From Frateuria sp. Soil773 (GTDB lineage Bacteria > Pseudomonadota > Gammaproteobacteria > Xanthomonadales > Rhodanobacteraceae), in contig NZ_LMSL01000040.1 in assembly GCF_001428405.1 (NCBI RefSeq), forward strand, positions 212,122-276,121: a stretch of 64,000 nt of DNA, written 5' to 3'. The position numbers were made by a program, and so were the translations under genes. Under the pieces are notes generated by a model. The model worked only from the letters and a program-made list of their open reading frames with translations, was not told the DNA's origin and ran no database searches. Every line of letters begins with the position of its first letter. Positions within the stretch are counted from its first letter, which is position 1. Positions 37,186 to 46,836 of this stretch are shown here, piece after piece.

Positions 37186-38326
37186 GAGCGACTCCCCCTT
37201 CCAGACGCTTGCGGAACTCGGCCTGACGGCGCGTGCGATCCAGCACCTGCCCCTTCAATTGGCCGCATGCGGCGTCGATGTCGTCGCCGCGCGTGCGGCG
37301 AAGCATGGTCAAAACGCCGGCATTGAGCAACTGGGTCTGGAACGCGCGGATGTCATCGGCGCCGGAGCGTTCGAAGCGGGTGCCCGGGAAGGGATTGAAC
37401 GGGATCAGGTTGACCTTGCAGGTCGGCATCCTGCGCATCAGCTTGATCAACTGGCGCGCGTGCTCGGGCTGGTCGTTCACGCCCTTCATCAGGGTGTATT
37501 CGAAGGTGATCGAGGTGCGCGCCCGGCGGGCGAGCCAGCGCTGGCAGGCTGCCATCAGCTCGGCGATCGGGTAGCGCTTGTTGAGCGGCACCAGCTCGGT
37601 GCGCAGCTCGTCGTTGGCCGCGTGCAGCGACACCGCCAGCGACACGTCGATCGACTCGGACAGCTTGTCGATCATCGGCACCAGGCCGGCGGTGGACAGC
37701 GTGACGCGCTTGGAGGCCAGGCCGAAGCCCAGGTCGTCGCGCATCAGGCTCATCGCCTTGACCACGTTGTCGAAGTTCAGCAGCGGCTCGCCCATGCCCA
37801 TCATCACCACGTTGGTGATGCGGCGGTTCTGGTGGGTGACGTTGCCCAGGTACTTCGCCGCCACCCACATCTGGCCGATCACCTCGGCGGTGGACAGGTT
37901 GCGGTTGAAGCCCTGCGTGGCGGTGGAGCAGAACTGGCAGTTGAGGCCGCAGCCGATCTGCGAGGACACGCACAGGGTGCCGCGCGTGGGCTCGGGGATG
38001 TAGACCGCCTCGACGGCGCTGCCGCCGTCCATGCCGAGCAGCCACTTGTGGGTGCCGTCCTGGGCCGCCTTCTCGAAGAGGGTCTTCGGCGGGCCGACGT
38101 AGCAGGTGGCCTCGAGCTTGGCGCGCAGCGCCTTGCCCACGTCGGTCATCTTGCCGAAATCGTCTTCCAGGTGATGGTAGATCCACTTCATCACCTGCTC
38201 GGCGCGGTACGGCTTCTCGCCGATCTGCGTGAAGAAATCGCGCAGGCCCTGGCGATCGAAATCGAGCAGGTTGACCTTGCCGGCGGCGCCGGTCGGATCG
38301 GATGGAATGGCGACTACCTGGTTCAT
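37175..38326 (-). CDS. rlmN: 23S rRNA/tRNA adenine C2-methyltransferase RlmN
   Basis: A 383-residue radical-SAM methyltransferase. The cluster motif is C-x3-C-x2-C in [15 protein letters not shown], with GMGEPLLN and the [10 protein letters not shown] strand. It methylates A2503 of 23S rRNA and A37 of some tRNAs. The N-terminal accessory domain (residues 1-100, with [10 protein letters not shown]) is present. Confidence 0.96.
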   Translation of the reverse strand: MNQVVAIPSDPTGAAGKVNLLDFDRQGLRDFFTQIGEKPYRAEQVMKWIYHHLEDDFGKMTDVGKALRAKLEATCYVGPPKTLFEKAAQDGTHKWLLGMDGGSAVEAVYIPEPTRGTLCVSSQIGCGLNCQFCSTATQGFNRNLSTAEVIGQMWVAAKYLGNVTHQNRRITNVVMMGMGEPLLNFDNVVKAMSLMRDDLGFGLASKRVTLSTAGLVPMIDKLSESIDVSLAVSLHAANDELRTELVPLNKRYPIAELMAACQRWLARRARTSITFEYTLMKGVNDQPEHARQLIKLMRRMPTCKVNLIPFNPFPGTRFERSGADDIRAFQTQLLNAGVLTMLRRTRGDDIDAACGQLKGQVLDRTRRQAEFRKRLEGGVAHAS

Positions 38327-38393
38327 GTTCTGGAGAATGCGGCCGCGCGGCGGCCGCTTCCTGTTCCTCGCGCCGTCGGGCGCATCGGGTGGA

Positions 38394-38819
38394 TTACCGC
38401 GGGAGCACGTCCGTCTCGGCGAAGAAGTAGGCGATCTCCACCTTGGCGGTCTCGGCGGCGTCGGAGCCGTGCACCGCGTTGGCGTCGATCGACTCGGCGA
38501 AGTCGGCGCGGATCGTGCCCGGCGCGGCTTCCTTCGGGTTGGTGGCGCCCATCAGGTCGCGGTGGGCCAGCACGGCGTTCTCGCCCTGCAGCACGGTGAT
38601 CATCACCGGGCCGGAGATCATGAACTCGACCAGCGCATTGAAGAACGGACGCTCGCGGTGCACCGCGTAGAAGCCCTCGGCCTCCTTGCGGGACAACTGC
38701 TTCATCTTCGCTGCAACGATCTTCAGGCCCGCCTTTTCGAAGCGGGCATAGATTTCGCCGATCACGTTCTTGGCAACGGCGTCGGGCTTGATAATGGAAA
38801 GGGTGCGCTCCAGCGCCAT
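38394..38819 (-). CDS. ndk: nucleoside diphosphate kinase
   Basis: A 141-residue protein, the standard length. His117 in NAVHGSD is the phosphorylated residue, and [11 protein letters not shown] opens the fold. The start at 38819 has GGAG upstream; a longer frame to 38897 has no family match. It balances NTP pools. It lies upstream of rlmN, as in many gammaproteobacteria. Confidence 0.97.
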   Translation of the reverse strand: MALERTLSIIKPDAVAKNVIGEIYARFEKAGLKIVAAKMKQLSRKEAEGFYAVHRERPFFNALVEFMISGPVMITVLQGENAVLAHRDLMGATNPKEAAPGTIRADFAESIDANAVHGSDAAETAKVEIAYFFAETDVLPR

Positions 38820-38967
38820 GGGTCTGCTCCGGAAAAACGGGTATCTGAGTGGGCGGGCCGGCCTCGTGCCGACGCAATGTAGGGCCAAATCCGACACGGA
38901 ATGCGGATTTAGCGCACGAAAGTTTGACAGATTCTAACTGATTCGCAAGCCACCCGCCGTTTGTTGG

Positions 38968-38979
38968 AAACGATCGTTT
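38968..38979. promoter_or_regulatory. TetR-type operator, copy 1
   Basis: AAACGATCGTTT, followed by GA and preceded by GG rather than TC, is an imperfectly flanked copy of the palindrome at 39007-39022. The centres of the two copies are 41 bp apart, about four helical turns, on the same face of the DNA. Confidence 0.6.
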
Positions 38980-39006
38980 GACGCCCCGGAAGCGTCGCGC
39001 GTATGC

Positions 39007-39022
39007 TCAAACGATCGTTTGA
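39007..39022. promoter_or_regulatory. TetR-type operator, copy 2
   Basis: TCAAACGATCGTTTGA is a perfect 16-bp palindrome 25 bp before the regulator's TTG start, of the same general form (AAAC-N4-GTTT) as PsrA operators. It probably mediates autorepression and control of the following fad-like genes. Confidence 0.7.
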
Positions 39023-39046
39023 TTCCAGCCTCCGGGGTCGCCCGCC

Positions 39047-39661
39047 TTGAACAGTTCCGTCTCCACCAAGGAACGCATCCTCACCGCTGCCGAGGTGCTG
39101 TTCGCCCAGCGCGGCTTCGACGGCGGCTCGCTGCGCCAGCTCACCGCCGCCGCCGGCGTCAACCTGGCCGCGGTCAACTACCACTTCGGCTCCAAGGACC
39201 GGCTGGTCGAGGAAGTGTTCCGCCGCCGGCTCGACGCCCTCAACGCGCAGCGCCTCGCCGCGCTGGCCAAGGTGGCCGGCCGGCCCGACACCACCCTGGA
39301 AGACGTGCTGGCCGCCTTCATCCGGCCGGCGCTGGAGCTGTCCAGCGACGGCAGCGGCTCGCTGTTCATGCGCGTGCTGGCGCGCGCCTTCGCCGAGCAC
39401 GACGACAACCTGCGCCAGTTCCTGTCCGAGAACTACGGCCACGTGATGCGCCAGTTCACCGCCGAGTTCGCGCGCCTGCTGCCGCAGCTCAGCAAGGAGG
39501 AGCTGTACTGGCGCATCGACCTGGTCACAGGCGCCCTGACCCACGCCATGTCCGGCTTCGGCATGATCCAGCGCAAGAGCGACGTGCCCGAGCGCATCCA
39601 CCGCGAGCAGACCGCCGCGCACCTGATCCGCTTTTCCGCCGCCGGCCTGAGCCACCCCTGA
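39047..39661 (+). CDS. TetR-family regulator, PsrA-like
   Basis: A 204-residue TetR protein. The DNA-binding domain is residues 1-55, with GGSLRQLTAAAGVNLAAVNYHFGSK, which closely resembles PsrA of Pseudomonas, a fatty-acid-responsive repressor of fad genes. The C-terminal ligand domain is typical (DUF1956/TetR_C-like). It begins with a TTG codon (no ATG fits the family N-terminus). Twin palindromic operators lie upstream, and a beta-oxidation multienzyme gene follows after 73 bp, fitting control by long-chain acyl-CoA. Confidence 0.85.
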   Translation: MNSSVSTKERILTAAEVLFAQRGFDGGSLRQLTAAAGVNLAAVNYHFGSKDRLVEEVFRRRLDALNAQRLAALAKVAGRPDTTLEDVLAAFIRPALELSSDGSGSLFMRVLARAFAEHDDNLRQFLSENYGHVMRQFTAEFARLLPQLSKEELYWRIDLVTGALTHAMSGFGMIQRKSDVPERIHREQTAAHLIRFSAAGLSHP

Positions 39662-39734
39662 TTCCGCATCGCCGGCCGGCGACGGCCGTCCTTCCCTGTC
39701 CCGCGTTTTCGAGTTCGATCCACCGGAGAAGCCA

Positions 39735-42122
39735 ATGACCGCTGCACCGTCACCGAAGTCAGCCCTCAGCATCCGCAAGGCCGCCGTGCTGGGCGCCGGC
39801 GTCATGGGCGCGCAGATCGCCGCGCACCTGACCAATGCCGGCGTCGAGACCGTGCTGTTCGACCTGCCCGCCAAGGAAGGCCCCAAGAGCGGCATCGCGC
39901 TCAAGGCCATCGCCAACCTGGCCAAGCTGTCGCCTGCCCCGCTGGCCGACAGGAATCTCGCCAGCGCGATCATTCCGGCCAACTACGACGACGACCTCGA
40001 CCATCTCAAGGACGTCGACCTGGTGATCGAGGCGATCGCCGAGCGGATGGACTGGAAGCTCGACCTCTACCGGAAGATCGCGCCGCACCTGTCGAAGACC
40101 GCGATCATCGCCTCCAACACCTCGGGCCTCTCGATCAACGGCCTGGCCGAGGCGCTGCCGGAGGAAATGCGCCACCGCTTCTCCGGCGTGCATTTCTTCA
40201 ACCCGCCGCGCTACATGCACCTGGTCGAGCTGATCCCGACCCGGCTCACCGACAAGGGCGTGCTGGACGGCCTGGAAGCCTTCCTCACCACGACACTCGG
40301 AAAAGGCGTCGTGACTGCGCGGGACACCCCCAACTTCATCGGCAACCGCATCGGCGTGTTCTCGATGCTGGCCACCATGCACCACACCGAGCAGTTCAAG
40401 CTCGGCTTCGACACCGTCGACGCGCTGACCGGCCCGGCCGTGGGCCGCCCCAAGAGCGCCACCTACCGCACCGCCGACGTGGTCGGCCTGGACACCATGG
40501 CCCACGTCATCAAGACCATGGCCGACACCCTGCCCGACGACCCGTGGCACGCCTACTTCAAGGCGCCGGCGTGGCTGTCCGGCCTGATCGAGAAGGGCGC
40601 GCTGGGCCAGAAGACCGGCGCCGGCTTCTACCGCAAGGCCGGCAAGGACATCGTGGTGCTGGACGTGGCGAAGCAGGACTACCGCCCCTCCGAGCAGAAG
40701 CCGTCCGACGAGGCCGCGCAGATCCTCGCCATCAGGGACCCGGCCGAGAAGTTCGGCAAGCTGCGTGCCAGCGCCGACCCGCAGGCGCAGTTCCTGTGGG
40801 CGACCTTCCGCGACCTGTTCCATTACGCCGCCTATCACCTGGCCGACATCGCCGACACCGCGCGCGACGTGGATTTCGCGATCCGCTGGGGCTACGGCTG
40901 GAAGCTCGGCCCGTTCGAGACCTGGCAGGCCGCGGGCTGGCAGCAGGTCGCCGGCTGGATCGCCGAGGACATCGCCGCCGGCAAGGCGATGAGCAAGGCG
41001 CCCTTGCCCGCCTGGGTCACCGACGGCCGCAAGGGCGTGCACGGCAAGGACGGTTCCTGGTCGGCCGCCTCCGGCAGCTACAAGCCGCGCTCGCAGCATC
41101 CGGTCTACCGGCGCCAGTTGTTCCCCGATCCGATCCTGGGCGAGACCTTCGACCAGGGCAGCACGGTGTGGGAGAACGACGGCGTGCGCCTGTGGACGCT
41201 GGGCGACGACGCCATCGGCATCATTTCCTTCAAGACCAAGATGCATACGGTCAACGACCACGTGCTCGACGGCATCCAGCACGCCATCGGCATCGCCGAG
41301 GAGAAGCTCAAGGCCGTGGTGATCTGGCAGGACTCCGAGCCGTTCTCCGCCGGTGCCGACCTGAAGGGCGCGCTGGGCCTGCTGAAGGACGGCAAGTTCG
41401 ACCAGTTCGAGGCGATGGTCGCCAACTTCCAGCGCACCAGCATGCGCATCAAGCATGCGCTGGTGCCTGTGGTGTCCGCCGTGCGCGGTTTGGCCCTGGG
41501 CGGCGGCTGCGAATTCCAGATGCACTCGGCGCGCACCGTGGCGGCGCTGGAAAGCTACATCGGCCTGGTCGAGGCCGGCGTGGGCCTGCTGCCGGCCGGC
41601 GGCGGCCTGCACGAGCTGGCCGTGCGCGCGGGCAAGGCCAATCCCGCCGACCCGTTCGAGGAACTGAAGAAGGTGTTCGAGACCGTGGCGATGGCCAAGG
41701 TCTCGCCCAGCGCGATCGAGGCGAAGAACATGGGCCTGCTGCGCGACAGCGATGTGGTGGTGTTCAACGCCTACGAGCTGCTCTACGTCGCCAAGCAGGT
41801 GGCCGGCGCATTGGCCGAGAGCGGCTACCGCCCGCCGCTGCCGGCCCGCGCGATCCCGGTCGCCGGCGACGTCGGCACCGCCACCTTCAAGGCCTCGCTG
41901 GCCAACCTGCAGGCCGGCTACTTCGCCTCCGGGCACGACGTGGACATCGCCGCGCGCATCGCCGACACCCTGTGCGGCGGCGCGATCGAGCGCGGCGCCA
42001 CGGTGGACGAGGAGTGGCTGCTGGCGCTGGAGCGCAAGCACTTCGTGGAACTGGCGAAGACCGAGAAGACCCAGGCCCGCATCGCCCACACGATGACGAC
42101 AGGCAAGCCGCTCAGGAACTGA
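39735..42122 (+). CDS. 3-hydroxyacyl-CoA dehydrogenase / enoyl-CoA hydratase (FadN-like order)
   Basis: A 795-residue multifunctional beta-oxidation protein. The order is dehydrogenase first (GAGVMGAQIAAHL at about 19; HFFNPPRYMHLVEL; second C-terminal HAD part near 350-450), then an enoyl-CoA hydratase fold (FSAGADLKGAL, GLALGGGCEFQMHS). This is the reverse of E. coli FadB and like FadN of Bacillus. GGAGAA precedes the ATG. It is followed by a thiolase gene after a 202-bp gap holding a long inverted repeat, so the two are probably one functional unit. Confidence 0.9.
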   Translation: MTAAPSPKSALSIRKAAVLGAGVMGAQIAAHLTNAGVETVLFDLPAKEGPKSGIALKAIANLAKLSPAPLADRNLASAIIPANYDDDLDHLKDVDLVIEAIAERMDWKLDLYRKIAPHLSKTAIIASNTSGLSINGLAEALPEEMRHRFSGVHFFNPPRYMHLVELIPTRLTDKGVLDGLEAFLTTTLGKGVVTARDTPNFIGNRIGVFSMLATMHHTEQFKLGFDTVDALTGPAVGRPKSATYRTADVVGLDTMAHVIKTMADTLPDDPWHAYFKAPAWLSGLIEKGALGQKTGAGFYRKAGKDIVVLDVAKQDYRPSEQKPSDEAAQILAIRDPAEKFGKLRASADPQAQFLWATFRDLFHYAAYHLADIADTARDVDFAIRWGYGWKLGPFETWQAAGWQQVAGWIAEDIAAGKAMSKAPLPAWVTDGRKGVHGKDGSWSAASGSYKPRSQHPVYRRQLFPDPILGETFDQGSTVWENDGVRLWTLGDDAIGIISFKTKMHTVNDHVLDGIQHAIGIAEEKLKAVVIWQDSEPFSAGADLKGALGLLKDGKFDQFEAMVANFQRTSMRIKHALVPVVSAVRGLALGGGCEFQMHSARTVAALESYIGLVEAGVGLLPAGGGLHELAVRAGKANPADPFEELKKVFETVAMAKVSPSAIEAKNMGLLRDSDVVVFNAYELLYVAKQVAGALAESGYRPPLPARAIPVAGDVGTATFKASLANLQAGYFASGHDVDIAARIADTLCGGAIERGATVDEEWLLALERKHFVELAKTEKTQARIAHTMTTGKPLRN

Positions 42123-42302
42123 GATTCGGGATTGGGGATTCGGGATTCGTTAGAGCAACGAATCCTGCGCCCCACGAATTCCGGAATCATTCCGACCATC
42201 ACTCCACCAGATATTCGTTTTTTGAAGTGCCGGGCCAGAGGCCAAGGAGATCGGGATTGCGTCGAACTGCTCTGACGAATCCCGAATCCCCAATCCCGAA
42301 TC
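42123..42302. repeat. long inverted repeat with internal GATTCGGG units
   Basis: The arm at 42123-42150 is the exact reverse complement of 42275-42302 (28 bp); with one mismatch the arms extend to about 36 bp (42123-42158 and 42267-42302). Each arm is itself built of repeated ATTCGGG/ATTGGGG units. Repeats of this look occur between genes in Xanthomonadales. It lies between the fadN-like and thiolase genes. Confidence 0.85.
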
Positions 42303-42324
42303 CCGGCTTTCGGAGAAAGCCAAA

Positions 42325-43530
42325 ATGACCAAGCAAGTGCAAGACGCCTACATCGTCGCCGCCACCCGTACCCCGGTCGGCAAGGCGCCGCGCGGCGTGT
42401 TCCGCAATACCCGCCCGGACGACATGCTCGCCCACGTGATCCGCGCCGTGATGGCGCAGGCGCCGGGCGTCGATCCGCACCGCATCGGCGACGCCATCAT
42501 CGGCTGCGCCATGCCCGAGGCCGAGCAGGGCATGAACGTGGCGCGCATCGGCGTGCTGCTGGCCGGCCTGCCCGACACCGTGCCCGGCGTCACCATCAAC
42601 CGCTTCTGCTCGTCCGGCCTGCAGGCCGTGGCGATGGCCGCCGACCGCATCCGCCTGGGCGAGGAAGACCTGATGCTCGCCGGCGGCACCGAGAGCATGA
42701 GCATGGTGCCGATGATGGGCCACAAGATCGCCATGAACCCGGCGATCTTCAAGGACGAGAACATCGGCATCGCCTACGGCATGGGCATCACCGCCGAGAA
42801 CGTCGCCAAGGAATGGAAGATCAGCCGCGAGGCGCAGGACGCCTTCTCGGTGGAAAGCCACCGCCGCGCCCTCGCTGCCCAGGCCGCCGGCGAGTTCGAC
42901 GACGAGATCAGCCCGTTCGCGCTGGACGACCACTACCCCGACCTGGCTACCCGCAAGATCGTCACCGACAGCCGCACCATCCGCGCCGACGAAGGCCCGC
43001 GCGCCGGCACCACGCTGGAAGTGCTGTCCAAGCTCAAGACCGTGTTCCGCAACGGCCAGTTCGGCGGCACCGTCACCGCCGGCAACTCCTCGCAGATGTC
43101 CGACGGCGCCGGCGCCGTGCTGCTCGCCAGCGAAAAGGCGATCAAGGAATACAACCTGCAGCCGCTGGCCCGCTTCGTCGGCTTCTCCGTCGCCGGCGTG
43201 CGCCCGGAGATCATGGGCATCGGCCCGAAAGAAGCGATCCCCAAGGCACTCAAGCAGACCGGCATCGCCCAGGACCGGCTCGACTGGATCGAACTCAACG
43301 AAGCCTTCGCCGCCCAGGCGCTGGCCGTGATCGGCGACCTCAAGCTCGATCCGGCCAAGGTCAACCCGCTCGGCGGCGCCATCGCGCTGGGCCATCCGCT
43401 GGGCGCCACCGGCGCGATCCGCGTCGCCACCTTGCTCCACGGCCTGCGCCGCCGGAAGCAGAAGTACGGCATGGTGACGATGTGCATCGGCACCGGCATG
43501 GGCGCTGCCGGGATCTTCGAGGCGCTCTGA
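42325..43530 (+). CDS. acetyl-CoA C-acyltransferase (thiolase)
   Basis: A 401-residue thiolase. Cys95 in INRFCSSGLQ is the acyl-accepting nucleophile; NEAFAAQ, GHPLGATGA and the final CIGTGMGAAG bear the other catalytic residues. It would cleave 3-ketoacyl-CoA made by the preceding FadN-like enzyme. AGAAAG precedes the ATG. A strong intrinsic terminator follows. Confidence 0.94.
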   Translation: MTKQVQDAYIVAATRTPVGKAPRGVFRNTRPDDMLAHVIRAVMAQAPGVDPHRIGDAIIGCAMPEAEQGMNVARIGVLLAGLPDTVPGVTINRFCSSGLQAVAMAADRIRLGEEDLMLAGGTESMSMVPMMGHKIAMNPAIFKDENIGIAYGMGITAENVAKEWKISREAQDAFSVESHRRALAAQAAGEFDDEISPFALDDHYPDLATRKIVTDSRTIRADEGPRAGTTLEVLSKLKTVFRNGQFGGTVTAGNSSQMSDGAGAVLLASEKAIKEYNLQPLARFVGFSVAGVRPEIMGIGPKEAIPKALKQTGIAQDRLDWIELNEAFAAQALAVIGDLKLDPAKVNPLGGAIALGHPLGATGAIRVATLLHGLRRRKQKYGMVTMCIGTGMGAAGIFEAL

Positions 43531-43582
43531 CGCCTGTACCGGTGCCCGATTCCGCGGATCGTGCGCCGGCTCCCGGATAGAC

Positions 43583-43614
43583 GAAAGCCCGGTGCGCCAA
43601 GGCACCGGGCTTTC
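43583..43614 (+). terminator. intrinsic terminator after the thiolase gene
   Basis: A 13-bp perfect stem (GAAAGCCCGGTGC / GCACCGGGCTTTC) with a 6-nt loop lies 52 bp after the stop. The A-rich and T-rich outer edges make it able to act in both directions for the convergent gene at 43685. Confidence 0.85.
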
Positions 43615-43684
43615 GATGGTTGCCCGCCATGCATCCCGGCGGGCGGCAATGGCCTTGAAGGCTCATTGCCACGCCGGTAGCCGC

Positions 43685-44080
43685 TTATCCGTTGCTGGGA
43701 CCCTTGCACTGGTCATTGGCGCAATCGAAGTCGAGCTTGAAGCCGCGCCCCACGATGATCTGGACGCCGTTCTTCTGGCTGACGACGTGGCCGTCCAGTT
43801 CCAGTTCCACCGTGTAGATGCCTACCGGCAACGCGCCGATGGTGTAGCGCCCCTTGGCATCCACCGAGACGTGGCGCTGGGCACCGGTCGTGTTGTGCGC
43901 CGAGACGGTCGCACCCACCGGCGCCTTGCCGAAGATGCTGCCCGCCGTGGCTTGCGCGTGGGCCGCGGTGGAGCCCGCCAGGCCAAAGACACCGACGGCA
44001 GCCGCGATCGCCAGGCTTCCCAGGATCGAGCCGAGATGGCGCCGGGAATGATTGTTCGAAAGAGAGCCGTTGTTGCTCAT
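43685..44080 (-). CDS. exported carboxypeptidase-regulatory-like domain protein
   Basis: A 131-residue protein. A long basic n-region and hydrophobic core (SILGSLAIAAAVGVFGLA, cleavage after AHAQ near 43) precede a beta-sandwich domain (GSIFGKAPVGATVSAHNT, GRYTIGALPVGIYTVEL), as found at the N-terminus of Oar-like TonB receptors and as short standalone proteins. A C-terminal CANDQCKG could form a disulfide. Role unknown. AGGAAAA precedes the ATG. Confidence 0.75.
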   Translation of the reverse strand: MSNNGSLSNNHSRRHLGSILGSLAIAAAVGVFGLAGSTAAHAQATAGSIFGKAPVGATVSAHNTTGAQRHVSVDAKGRYTIGALPVGIYTVELELDGHVVSQKNGVQIIVGRGFKLDFDCANDQCKGPSNG

Positions 44081-44492
44081 GGTGATTTTCCTGATTCCAT
44101 TGTGGGGACTGTGGGGACACGAACCACCCGGAAACCGGGCAGTTGCGTGGTAAAGCGTTTGAACAACCTCGCCTGGCTGCGCTGGCAGGCAGGCGGGTAG
44201 CTGCTGGGGACGGCAGCTACCGGCGACCTCCACCCGTTCACCACGGGCCGGCCGGTCGCGCGCAGCGTACGCCGGTGACCGGCCTGCGTCGAAGGGTCAA
44301 AGGTCATGGCTACCTTCGGCACGGGTGGCGGCGACATGCCAGCGGCACCAGACCCGGCGAAAAGCCATCCGTGGGAGGTCTGCCGGACGGCTATCCGTCC
44401 TCCGTTTTCGCCATCCAGGTCATCGCCATGGAGGCGGCAACGGGTTCGCGGGAGCGCAAGGTACGCGCTTCCGTCATCGGCGCCCCCGATGT
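44081..44492. other. intergenic stretch between the ftsK-type gene and the exported protein gene
   Basis: A minus-strand frame of 77 residues (44307 to 44077, starting MTFDPSTQAG) ends in an ATGA overlap with the exported protein's start. It is Arg/Pro-rich, matches nothing I know and is more likely chance than gene. Otherwise I see no feature. Confidence 0.4.
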
Positions 44493-46691
44493 CTACAAGC
44501 CGTCGTCCGGACCGGGCGCCAGCACCTCGCGCACGCCGTTGTGCCCCATCGCCGATACCAGCCCCGCCGCTTCCATGCTCTCGACCAGCCGCGCGGCGCG
44601 GTTGTAGCCGATGCGCAACTGCCGCTGCACGGACGAGATCGAGGCGCGGCGGCTGCGCAGCACGAAGGCGACGGCCTCGTCGTAGAGCGGGTCGAGTTCG
44701 GCGTCGCCATGCTCGTCGCCGAACAGGTCGGCGGCTTCCGATGCGGGGCCGGCGAGGATGTCCTCGCGGTAGGCCGGCGCGCCGTGGCGCTTGAGGTGCG
44801 CGACCACGCGGTGCACGTCCTCGTCGGAGACGAAGGCGCCGTGCACGCGCTGCGGGTAGCCGGTGCCGGGCGGCAGGAACAGCATGTCGCCCTGCCCCAG
44901 CAGCGATTCGGCGCCCATCTGGTCGAGGATGGTGCGCGAGTCGATCTTGGAGGAAACCTGGAACGCCACGCGGGTGGGGATGTTGGCCTTGATGAGGCCG
45001 GTGATGACGTCGACCGACGGTCGCTGCGTGGCGAGGATCAGGTGGATGCCGGCGGCGCGCGCCTTCTGCGCCAGCCGCGCGATCAGTTCCTCGATCTTCT
45101 TGCCGGCCACCATCATCAGGTCGGCCAGCTCGTCGATCACCACCACGATCAGCGGCAGCGTGTCGAGCGGCTCCGGCGCCGCGCCGGGCTCGGTCGCCGG
45201 CTTGTGCAGCGGCGTGCCGGCCGCGCGGGCGTCGCGGATCTTCTGGTTGTAGCCGGCGAGGTTGCGCACGCGCAGTTCCGACATCGCGCGGTAGCGCTCC
45301 TCCATCTCGGCCACGCACCAGTTGAGCGCGTTGGCGGCGAGCTTCATGTCGGTGACCACCGGCGCGAGCAGGTGCGGGATGCCCTCGTAGATCGACAGCT
45401 CCAGCATCTTCGGGTCGATCATGATCAGGCGCACGTCGTCGGGCGTGGCGCGGTAGAGCATCGACAGGATCATCGCGTTCACCGCCACCGACTTGCCCGA
45501 GCCGGTGGTGCCGGCGACCAGCATGTGCGGCGCGCGCGCCAGGTCGGTGACCACCGGTTCGCCGGTGATGTCCTTGCCCATCGCCAGCGCCAGCGGCGAG
45601 TCGTGTCCGCGGTAGGCGTCGGAGCGGAAGATGTCGGCCAGGCCGATCGTCTGCCGCTGCTCGTTGGGCAGCTCCAGGCCCATGCAGGTCTTGCCGGGAA
45701 TCGTCTCGACCACGCGGATCGAGGTACGGCCCAGGCCGCGGGCCAGGTCCTTCATCAGCGCGACGATCTGGTTGCCGCGCACGCCCACGGCGGGCTCCAC
45801 TTCGTAGCGGGTGATGACCGGACCGGCCGAGGCGCCGACCACGGTCACCGGCACCTTGAACTCGCGCAGGCGCTGCTCGATCAGCACCCCGGTCTCCGCC
45901 AGCGATTCGGCCGAGGCCACGTCGCCGGTATCGGAGCGGGTCAGCAGCAGGTCCAGCGGCGGCAGCTCGAAGTTGCGCGGGGCAGCCTGCGCCGGCTCGG
46001 CCACGGCCGGCCGGCTGGGCGGGGCGAGTGCCGCACGCGCCGCGGGTGCGCCATCGTCGTTCGAGGCGCTGCGCAGGGTGGACGGCAGCACGCGCACGGC
46101 GGCGCCTGCGGGCTCGATGCGCACGGCGGCCGGCCCGGCCGTGGATGTGTCTTCCGCGACGGGTGCCCGGGCAGGCACGTCCGCGACCGCTTCCGTTCCT
46201 GGCAGGCGGGACCCAGACGCATCGGCGACGGCCGTGGCTTCCGCATGGTCGCTCGGCTTCGCCAGTACGGGCGGACGCATCACGATCCGCCCGGCTTCCG
46301 GCGCGCGCGCTGGCCCCGTTCCGGCCATGCCGCTCAGGGCGCGCACGATGCTGGCGGTCGACGTACCCGGCGGGCGGGTGCCGCGGCCTTCCGGCATGCC
46401 GGCCGCGACACGCTCCTGCCGCGGCGCGACCGGGCGTTGCAGCCGCCACGGCTCGGCCGGCGTCTCCATCGTGGCGATCTTCGGCGCATACGGGTTCGGC
46501 GAAGCCACCGGCTGCGCGGCACTCCGTGAAACCGTGCCGGACTTCCTGCCCTGCTGCGCCCGCCGCGCCGACGCGGGCCGGCGGACCGCGCGGCGGGTAT
46601 TGCGTCCGCGATTGCGCAAGGCGCGCCACCGACGGAAAACCACGAGGCCAAGGGTCACCAGGGCCAGGGCGACAAGAACGAACGTGAACAT
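44493..46691 (-). CDS. FtsK/SpoIIIE-type DNA translocase with a single N-terminal membrane segment
   Basis: A 732-residue protein. Only one hydrophobic helix (residues 3-19, [17 protein letters not shown]) replaces the four helices of standard FtsK. A basic, Ala/Pro-rich linker of about 200 residues leads to the FtsK alpha and beta motor: [15 protein letters not shown] (Walker A), [13 protein letters not shown] (Walker B) and [15 protein letters not shown] gamma winged-helix ends it ([22 protein letters not shown]), which would read KOPS-like sites. It would pump DNA at division or conjugation. The start was taken at ATG 46691; a TTG at 46718 is open. This may be the only FtsK or a second copy. 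Confidence 0.85.
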   Translation of the reverse strand: MFTFVLVALALVTLGLVVFRRWRALRNRGRNTRRAVRRPASARRAQQGRKSGTVSRSAAQPVASPNPYAPKIATMETPAEPWRLQRPVAPRQERVAAGMPEGRGTRPPGTSTASIVRALSGMAGTGPARAPEAGRIVMRPPVLAKPSDHAEATAVADASGSRLPGTEAVADVPARAPVAEDTSTAGPAAVRIEPAGAAVRVLPSTLRSASNDDGAPAARAALAPPSRPAVAEPAQAAPRNFELPPLDLLLTRSDTGDVASAESLAETGVLIEQRLREFKVPVTVVGASAGPVITRYEVEPAVGVRGNQIVALMKDLARGLGRTSIRVVETIPGKTCMGLELPNEQRQTIGLADIFRSDAYRGHDSPLALAMGKDITGEPVVTDLARAPHMLVAGTTGSGKSVAVNAMILSMLYRATPDDVRLIMIDPKMLELSIYEGIPHLLAPVVTDMKLAANALNWCVAEMEERYRAMSELRVRNLAGYNQKIRDARAAGTPLHKPATEPGAAPEPLDTLPLIVVVIDELADLMMVAGKKIEELIARLAQKARAAGIHLILATQRPSVDVITGLIKANIPTRVAFQVSSKIDSRTILDQMGAESLLGQGDMLFLPPGTGYPQRVHGAFVSDEDVHRVVAHLKRHGAPAYREDILAGPASEAADLFGDEHGDAELDPLYDEAVAFVLRSRRASISSVQRQLRIGYNRAARLVESMEAAGLVSAMGHNGVREVLAPGPDDGL

Positions 46692-46836
46692 GCGGGGATG
46701 GAGGGTTCTTCGATGCAAATGCAGGCCGACATGCTAGCGCATGCGCCATGCGGCCCGCGCCGCGCACGCCGGCCGCGGCCGGCGCGCAACGGCCCGGCTG
46801 CGCCCGTGCGGTGGCCGAAGGCAACCCGCCGCGTGC

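Noticed and set aside
44077-44307. A 77-codon frame ending ATGA at the exported carboxypeptidase-like gene
   Set aside because: The overlap is suggestive, but composition is Arg/Pro-rich and no family match is evident; kept only as a note in the intergenic entry.
44325-46529. A 734-codon plus-strand open frame opposite the ftsK-type gene
   Set aside because: Antisense to Walker A/B motifs of the translocase and of atypical composition.
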